From assembly GCF_001886185.1 (NCBI RefSeq), contig NZ_JXLA01000034.1:1-39629 (forward strand): a stretch of 39,629 nt of DNA, written 5' to 3'. The translations under genes were made by a program, and so were the position numbers. This document shows, one piece after another, positions 35,571 through 39,629 of this stretch. The stretch comes from Enterococcus raffinosus (GTDB taxonomy: Bacteria; Bacillota; Bacilli; Lactobacillales; Enterococcaceae). Numbering within the stretch: position 1 is the stretch's first letter; every line of letters starts with the position of its first letter. Under the pieces are notes generated by a model. It was not told the origin of the DNA, did no database searches, and saw nothing but the letters and a program-made list of their open reading frames with translations.

Positions 35571-36407
35571 CTAAAATGCGCGATACACATATTGATTTTT
35601 CGGTGCACTGACTGTTTGGGCGCTGTCAACTTGCACGGAAGGGATTTGACGGTCAAATGGCTCAAAGAAATCTAGCGTAATCGTCCCTTCCACATGTAGC
35701 CATTGATTATTTTTCACTGTCGTATTTTCCGGCAGTTTGGTCATCAATCCAAAGACCCCAGAATCTGCCACACAATGAATGATGCCGAATCGGAAAAGAA
35801 AATCATATTTCTGATGATTCTTATTCGCCTCATAAACAAACCCATTAAAGGAAATCTTCTTGCCGACAAAGGAGTTTGGGTAGTTGTAAATCAATTCCAT
35901 CACTTCTAAGTAATTCTCATCTGTAATTGCTAATTTTTGATCAGCCTCATATTTTTTCATCAACTTCGTCATTTGGTCGTTATAGTCGCTTTTATTGTAA
36001 TAAATACTCGTGTCAGGCTTCAAATACTGGGTGTTCATTTCAGGGTCCCCTACAGACTCCTTACTGATAGGAAAGCTAAAGCCTTTAGCCTCAACGATCG
36101 TCGTATCCAGACTGATCGTTGGAAAAAGTGTCCCCACGACTAAGGGTAAAATCAATAGAAGATACGCGATCCCTCTTTGATAAGGCTTATTCAAGGCGTG
36201 ATCATGCCCCTCATGATGGTCGTGGTCCTGATGTTTTTCTCCGCTTGCCCAGATTTTCAACTGTACAAGGGCTAACAACAATGATAAAAACATTGTCAGA
36301 TAAATGAGGTAGCGATAATGGACATTGATGTACTGATCCAGCTTGCCGGAAACCTGTAGATACATCATTAATTCAAAATAGCCGGATAAAATCAAAAAAC
36401 GAATCAT
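35571..36407 (-). CDS. YcgQ-type (TIGR03943/DUF1980 family) membrane protein
   Basis: 278 residues from the ATG at 36407, with AGGAGGA five bases upstream; a longer frame to 36428 lacks a site. Two N-terminal membrane helices, a histidine-rich cytoplasmic or extracytoplasmic loop (HQDHDHHEGHDH), a third helix, then an extracytoplasmic domain containing the conserved FVGKKISFNGFVY and IHCVADSGVFG. Family members pair with DUF318 permeases. The His cluster suggests metal binding, perhaps zinc. Translated 10 bases after the permease stop. The function of the pair is not established. Confidence 0.85.
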   Translation of the reverse strand: MIRFLILSGYFELMMYLQVSGKLDQYINVHYRYLIYLTMFLSLLLALVQLKIWASGEKHQDHDHHEGHDHALNKPYQRGIAYLLLILPLVVGTLFPTISLDTTIVEAKGFSFPISKESVGDPEMNTQYLKPDTSIYYNKSDYNDQMTKLMKKYEADQKLAITDENYLEVMELIYNYPNSFVGKKISFNGFVYEANKNHQKYDFLFRFGIIHCVADSGVFGLMTKLPENTTVKNNQWLHVEGTITLDFFEPFDRQIPSVQVDSAQTVSAPKNQYVYRAF

Positions 36408-36417
36408 TGGTCTCCTC

Positions 36418-37320
36418 CTATAGTACAAGTGCGTAGATTGTAACGATCACACTGATCAAAGCAATCAGCTGCAAAATAAATTTGCCGTGAAAGCTGCGTT
36501 TCATCATCATCAAGTTCTTGATATCCACCATTGGTCCAAAGACTAGAAAAGCCACAATCGCATTGGTTCCAAATAGACTTAATAAAGAGGAACCAACAAA
36601 AGCATCCGCCTCTGAGCAAAGAGACATCGTAAAAGCCAGAATCAGCATGACTAAAATACCAACGATTTTCGAAGAAGTCAGCTGCATCATGAATTGTGTC
36701 GGTAAATAGACCTGCATACTGCTGGCAATCAGCGCTCCAATAATCAAATAGCGGCCCGTATCAAAAAATTCATCGATGCCGTGGACTAAAACAGACCAGA
36801 CGTTTCCACCAAATGATTCTCGCTTCGCCTTATCATGATGATGGTGCGAATGACTATGATCATGCAGCGCCGTTTTTAAGATCGGTGTACGATTAAAATA
36901 AGCAATCCATGAGCCAATAATCAGAGCAACAATCAAACTGCCAATCCCTCGCAGCAAAGCAAACTTCACGCTGTTGCCAAAGGCAATGTAGGTCGAGAAC
37001 AAAACGATCGGATTGATAATCGGTGCAGTTACCATAAAGGCAAAAGCCGTGTGTTCCGGCACTCCTTTACGTATGAATTGTGTGACAATCGGCACGATCC
37101 CGCATTCGCAGGAAGGAAAGAAGAAGCCGAGAAAAGAACCAACGAGTATGGCTAAAAATTTATTGTTAGGCAAGATTTTCCGCACGCGTTCAGGCGTTAG
37201 AAAAACCTGCAGCGCTCCAGAAATAATACAACCTAATAACACAAATGGGATCGCCTCGATAACAATCGATAGAAAAATCGCGCTCATTTGTAAAACGGAA
37301 TGTGGCAGAAAATTAAACAT
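36418..37320 (-). CDS. YcgR-type (DUF318/ArsP-related) permease with His-rich loop
   Basis: 300 residues, about eight helices in two repeated halves. Signature FPSCECGIVP in the first half and SLCSEADAFVG in the second, both Cys-containing motifs of DUF318 permeases, whose ArsP members export organoarsenicals. The central loop HDHSHSHHHHDK is unusual for ArsP and matches the His-rich loop of the partner protein, pointing to a metal such as zinc. The family link is clear but the substrate is not known. Predicted promoter upstream and a shared terminator downstream. Confidence 0.85.
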   Translation of the reverse strand: MFNFLPHSVLQMSAIFLSIVIEAIPFVLLGCIISGALQVFLTPERVRKILPNNKFLAILVGSFLGFFFPSCECGIVPIVTQFIRKGVPEHTAFAFMVTAPIINPIVLFSTYIAFGNSVKFALLRGIGSLIVALIIGSWIAYFNRTPILKTALHDHSHSHHHHDKAKRESFGGNVWSVLVHGIDEFFDTGRYLIIGALIASSMQVYLPTQFMMQLTSSKIVGILVMLILAFTMSLCSEADAFVGSSLLSLFGTNAIVAFLVFGPMVDIKNLMMMKRSFHGKFILQLIALISVIVTIYALVL

Positions 37321-37350
37321 GTGTCTCCTCCAAAAAATTCACTGCTTAAA

Positions 37351-37379
37351 GATATACTCTTTTTCGTCAAAAGACACAA
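37351..37379 (-). promoter_or_regulatory. Predicted promoter of the permease pair
   Basis: Minus strand -35 TTGTGT (37374-37379), a 17-base spacer and -10 TATATC (37351-37356), about 30 bases before the permease start. Confidence 0.5.
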
Positions 37380-37519
37380 GAAAATTTTAATTCACAAACT
37401 TTTTTTTAGATATTTTTATGGTTTACTTCATGTATTATTAATTTTTGTAAGGGTTCCTGATTCATAAAAATGGTTCTATTCTTCCCCATCTCGCTCTTAT
37501 TTTCCAACTCCTTCACATA

Positions 37520-37556
37520 CAAAAAACCCGTCACATGAAAATCCATGCAACGGGTT
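37520..37556 (-). terminator. Orphan terminator downstream of a possible integrase remnant
   Basis: Stem AACCCGT / ACGGGTT with an inner CATG/CATG helix and a T run on the minus strand. No intact gene leads into it in this window; it would suit a minus-strand gene ending near 37684. Confidence 0.75.
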
Positions 37557-37683
37557 CATTTTGCTATTATTTTACAGCATCTTTTATTATGGCTGTTTTA
37601 TCGCTTGTTCAAACTGGTCAAAAAACGCTTGAAATCAACGTTTAACAACGATTAAATTACGATAAAAAACGAGCTAGAACGAA

Positions 37684-37746
37684 CTAGTTAGGATTTTTTG
37701 CCCCTTTTCTGCCCCTTTCATTCTTAATCTTTTGTTCGCTCGAAAA
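37684..37746 (-). pseudogene. Possible 3' remnant of a phage-type integrase gene
   Basis: The minus strand here reads, in adjacent frames, NERGRKGAKNPN-stop and MKGAEKGQKILTSSF-stop. Lys/Gly-rich ends of this style (KGAEKGQK) are common at the C-terminus of tyrosine recombinases of low-GC Gram-positive phages, whose 3' end often adjoins the attachment site. No catalytic part of an integrase is present. The reading rests on pattern memory, so confidence is low. Confidence 0.3.
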
Positions 37747-37748
37747 TA

Positions 37749-37768
37749 CGAACGTACATTCGTATAAT
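37749..37768 (+). promoter_or_regulatory. SOS box (LexA operator) overlapping a -10 hexamer
   Basis: CGAACGTACATTCG at 37749-37762 differs at one position from the Gram-positive LexA/DinR pattern CGAAC-N4-GTTCG, and is the core of a 20-bp near-palindrome (about 37746-37765). A TATAAT at 37763-37768 follows directly, so LexA binding would block the promoter. The gene at 37799 starts 30 bases downstream. Confidence 0.7.
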
Positions 37769-37798
37769 AAGTTTATCAATTTAGAATAGAGTGATCGC

Positions 37799-38053
37799 AT
37801 GCAGTCAATAACAGGAACAGTTATCAAAATTAAAATTTTAAAGATGTCGGAATGTCCCCTTGTCTTCTTTAAGTTAGATGATGTTAGTTGCTTGATTGCT
37901 GGTCACTCTTTGAATTTTCTAGCTGACGTAGAAGATGGCATGAATGTTGTAGTGGCTGGCGATTATAATAAGAGAAAACAATTCATTGTAAAAAAGTACG
38001 CTGTGATCGGAAAAACAAAAATTATGATGGAATTTGATATGGTAAAAGCCTGA
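37799..38053 (+). CDS. Small SOS-controlled protein, probable OB-like beta-barrel
   Basis: 84 residues, not recognised as a named family. The alternation of hydrophobic strands (SITGTVIKIKIL, PLVFFKLDDVSCLIAG, GMNVVVAGDYN, QFIVKKYAVIG) suggests a five-strand OB-type barrel, a fold common in single-stranded DNA binding. The LexA-type operator on its promoter suggests a DNA-damage role. No DNA polymerase or other SOS gene is adjacent in this window. A terminator overlaps its stop codon, so it is a single-gene unit. The ribosome binding site is weak (GAGTGA). Confidence 0.65.
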   Translation: MQSITGTVIKIKILKMSECPLVFFKLDDVSCLIAGHSLNFLADVEDGMNVVVAGDYNKRKQFIVKKYAVIGKTKIMMEFDMVKA

Positions 38054-38070
38054 TTTTTCGGGCTTTTTAA
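38044..38070 (+). terminator. Terminator of the SOS-controlled gene
   Basis: Stem AAAAGCC / GGGCTTTT around a 9-base loop with a following T run; it overlaps the stop codon. Confidence 0.8.
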
Positions 38071-38085
38071 TTTACCAACATAAAA

Positions 38086-38192
38086 CAACAAAAAAAAGGA
38101 GCTCCCGATTAGTCCAGGGCTCCAAGGATTATGAAAAAGTGTTTTAGGGTTGTTGGTGACTAAAGTATACAGCGAGCGGTTACATTTGACAA
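38086..38192 (-). ncRNA. Predicted small RNA gene, unit 1, with its own promoter and terminator
   Basis: Minus strand -35 TTGTCA (38187-38192), a 17-base spacer, -10 TATACT (38164-38169). About 35 bases follow, containing CCTAAAACACTTTTTCATAA, then a terminator hairpin (38098-38123, GGAGCCC and GGGAGCTCC arms) and eight T. Expected RNA of about 70 bases. There is no open reading frame of note. The promoter, transcribed segment and terminator line up with unit 2. Confidence 0.6.
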
Positions 38193-38204
38193 GATAGATT
38201 TACT

Positions 38205-38302
38205 CAAAAAAATAGAACGCCCGGTCGTTCGAGCGTTCTGAAGTAATGAAAAAAATGTTTTTAGGATATGAATAGTATACAATGAAACGGTTTCATGTGC
38301 AA
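38205..38302 (-). ncRNA. Predicted small RNA gene, unit 2, with its own promoter and terminator
   Basis: Minus strand -35 TTGCAC (38297-38302), a 17-base spacer, -10 TATACT (38274-38279). The spacer is occupied by a perfect 15-bp palindrome, ATGAAACCGTTTCAT, an obvious repressor site. The transcribed part contains CCTAAAAACATTTTTTTCAT, close to unit 1, then hairpin arms AGAACGC / GCGTTCT (38214-38239) and seven T. Expected RNA of about 60 bases. The 5' part is conserved between the units while the hairpins differ. Confidence 0.6.
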
Positions 38303-38342
38303 TGGGAAAATAACTTATCGTGGGCTAGAAATCTTTTCTCTT

Positions 38343-39029
38343 TTATTGATGTTGATCAACTATTTGTTGAGACTTGTTAGCTGTATCTTTTACATCTTGT
38401 TTAGCCTTGTTTAATTTATCAATATAAGCTTTTAAATTAGAATTTTCTTTGTTTGCACTTGCTAATTGTTGTTTAGTAGAATCCAGTTCTGCTTGCAAAG
38501 AATTTTTTTCACTGTTTAAAGTGTTAATCTGGTTATTTAGTGAATTAATGGTATTTTGTAAATCATTAGCTTTATTTTGTGCATCCTGCAATTTAGTATT
38601 AAATTCTTGGTTTTTCTGATTGATCTCTTGGTTTTTCTGCTCAATTTCCTTTAATTTATCTGCGATTTCTTGCTGTTTAGATTGAAGTTCTCCATTTTTA
38701 CTATTTAATTGAGATTCTAAACTAGTTTTTTCTCCAGCTAATTGATTTTTTTCATTTTTCAAAGCTTCTAACTGTTGCTTGTAACTATCAATATCTTTTT
38801 GAAATTGAGTTAATTGGCCCTCTGTACTTGCTGATTTATTGGATAATTGTATGATTTTCTGTTCTTTATCTGATAATGAATCATTCAACTTATCTAAGTT
38901 ATCATTGATGGTAGAAATATTCTGTTCCCCACCCCAGTTTAAAATACTGTCTGCATAATTTTTACCGGCTAAACCAATAAAAGCTATTACAATGATGAGT
39001 GTTACGACTACATATTTTTTCCTTTTCAT
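38343..39029 (-). CDS. Membrane-anchored coiled-coil protein
   Basis: 228 residues. Short basic N-terminus and one hydrophobic segment (YVVVTLIIVIAFIGLAG), which is a signal anchor or signal peptide. From about residue 35 to 215 it is almost unbroken heptad-type coiled coil rich in Lys, Gln, Asn, Glu and Ser, with repeats such as EIEQKNQEINQKNQEFN. No enzymatic domain. AGGAG is about eleven bases upstream of the ATG. The low-complexity composition and AT-rich DNA suggest an accessory element gene. Possible roles include an extracellular spacer or an adhesion or conjugation accessory, but nothing specific can be claimed. Confidence 0.75.
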   Translation of the reverse strand: MKRKKYVVVTLIIVIAFIGLAGKNYADSILNWGGEQNISTINDNLDKLNDSLSDKEQKIIQLSNKSASTEGQLTQFQKDIDSYKQQLEALKNEKNQLAGEKTSLESQLNSKNGELQSKQQEIADKLKEIEQKNQEINQKNQEFNTKLQDAQNKANDLQNTINSLNNQINTLNSEKNSLQAELDSTKQQLASANKENSNLKAYIDKLNKAKQDVKDTANKSQQIVDQHQ

Positions 39030-39271
39030 TATTCAATTTTCTCCTTTCATATATAAAAGCGACATTGCAACTTTTATATATTAACGTTTTATCTATTGTT
39101 TCTCAATAACATTGTTTATTTATAAATAAATTTTAATATAAGCCTGCATACTATAATTAAATCGTGTTTAAAAATCAGGAACTGATATTGTAAGAAGATA
39201 TTCAGTTGTCGGCAAGACAAGTATCATGCTAAAATTTGAATCAAGTAGATTCCAACGGAAGAAGGTATGAA
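39030..39271. other. AT-rich intergenic region
   Basis: About 240 bases with no gene. A TATAAT on the plus strand near 39150 may be the -10 of the following gene, without a good -35. Confidence 0.35.
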
Positions 39272-39557
39272 ATGAAGGCTGGCGAATTATTGAGACAACT
39301 AACTGCGAATCCTTTTCATGAGGAATACAAAGGAAATATATACACAAATGGGCAGTACCCTTATTCCACTGACTACTGCTAAGCCTGATGACGAAGGAAA
39401 CCTAATATTTTTTCGCCAGAACAGAAAGGCTCCAATGAGCACTAAAACCTTATTCTCTATTTTGCTTCTTCATAAGAATAAGCAGATATTCTGCTGGAAT
39501 AATCGAAAGATCGCAATATATAGCTACCGTGTTAATCGCGGGAAAATCATAGTGTAA
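39272..39557 (+). pseudogene. Small hypothetical gene broken by a frameshift
   Basis: The ATG at 39272 has AGAAGG six bases upstream and reads MKAGELLRQLTANPFHEEYKGNIYTNG, then meets a stop at 39378-39380. The next frame from about 39335 carries the coherent continuation YTQMGSTLIPLTTAKPDDEGNLIFF and on to the end at 39557. Restoring two bases in the ATACACAA tract would join them into one protein of about 95 residues. The frames overlap in NIYT / EIYTQ, which supports a single ancestral gene. Family not recognised. Confidence 0.6.
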
Positions 39558-39559
39558 AA

Positions 39560-39629
39560 AAGAAGCTCCCAGAGGAGCTCCGTTGTTTAAGGGTGTAAAA
39601 ATAGGCTCTATAATATCTAGTGTTGGTGA
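39560..39629 (-). ncRNA. Possible third small RNA unit, cut by the window edge
   Basis: The minus strand shows a hairpin with AGCTCC / GGAGCT arms followed by six T, and further upstream TCACCAACA, which also occurs just after the -10 of unit 1. The promoter would be outside the window. The relation to units 1 and 2 is partial. Confidence 0.35.

Noticed and set aside
1-39629. tRNA or rRNA genes
   Set aside because: No cloverleaf with TTCGA-type T-loop and CCA end, and no rRNA-like stretches, were recognised on either strand by eye.

Overview
The window looks like the chromosome of a low-GC Gram-positive of the Enterococcus type. The basis is the protein style (BceRS-AB module, NlpC/P60-GH73 cell-wall hydrolase, C69 dipeptidase, cytochrome bd genes as cydABCD), strong Shine-Dalgarno sequences, T-box control and a cre site. 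The species cannot be fixed from sequence alone. Almost every gene from the left edge to about 37.3 kb is on the minus strand; the plus-strand exceptions are the genes at 16.9, 20.0 and 29.6 kb.

Layout. 1-6.06 kb: cydABCD (cydC runs off the left edge), respiratory cytochrome bd oxidase and its CydDC assembly exporter. 6.4-9.6 kb: a lipid kinase, an unknown 127-residue protein and a C69 dipeptidase. 9.7-16.8 kb: a trpEGDCFBA operon behind two tandem tryptophan-specific T-box leaders. Its trpE is broken by a frameshift, and a 151-bp tandem duplication separates trpF from trpB. 16.9-20.4 kb: a secreted or membrane-associated propeller-like protein, a nitroreductase-like protein, a formate/nitrite-family channel and an OsmC-family protein. 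20.45-26.35 kb: a compact catabolic operon (CoA-acylating aldehyde dehydrogenase, phosphate butyryltransferase, butyrate kinase, zinc alcohol dehydrogenase, Mpv17-like membrane protein) behind a TetR regulator. Its promoter is near consensus and carries both a cre site and a palindromic TetR-type operator. 26.6-30.8 kb: a two-domain peptidoglycan hydrolase, small unknown proteins and a cation-diffusion-facilitator transporter. 30.8-35.4 kb: a complete BceRS-BceAB-type antimicrobial-peptide sensing and resistance module. 35.6-37.3 kb: a YcgQ/YcgR-type pair with histidine-rich loops.

From about 37.5 kb to the right edge the DNA is more AT-rich and accessory in character. It holds a possible integrase 3' remnant, an SOS-box-controlled small gene, two clearly related minus-strand promoter-leader-terminator units that look like tandem small RNA genes (a third is possibly cut by the edge), a membrane-anchored coiled-coil protein and a frameshifted small gene.

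Best candidates for something undescribed: (i) the aldehyde/alcohol operon, whose gene content predicts oxidation of an alcohol or aldehyde to an acid with ATP gain, with no microcompartment genes and an unexplained Mpv17-like membrane partner; (ii) the tandem mini-transcription units at 38.09-38.30 kb; (iii) a dispersed intergenic palindromic element (3.5, 11.6, 11.8 and 18.8 kb) whose stem arms differ between copies by compensating base changes.
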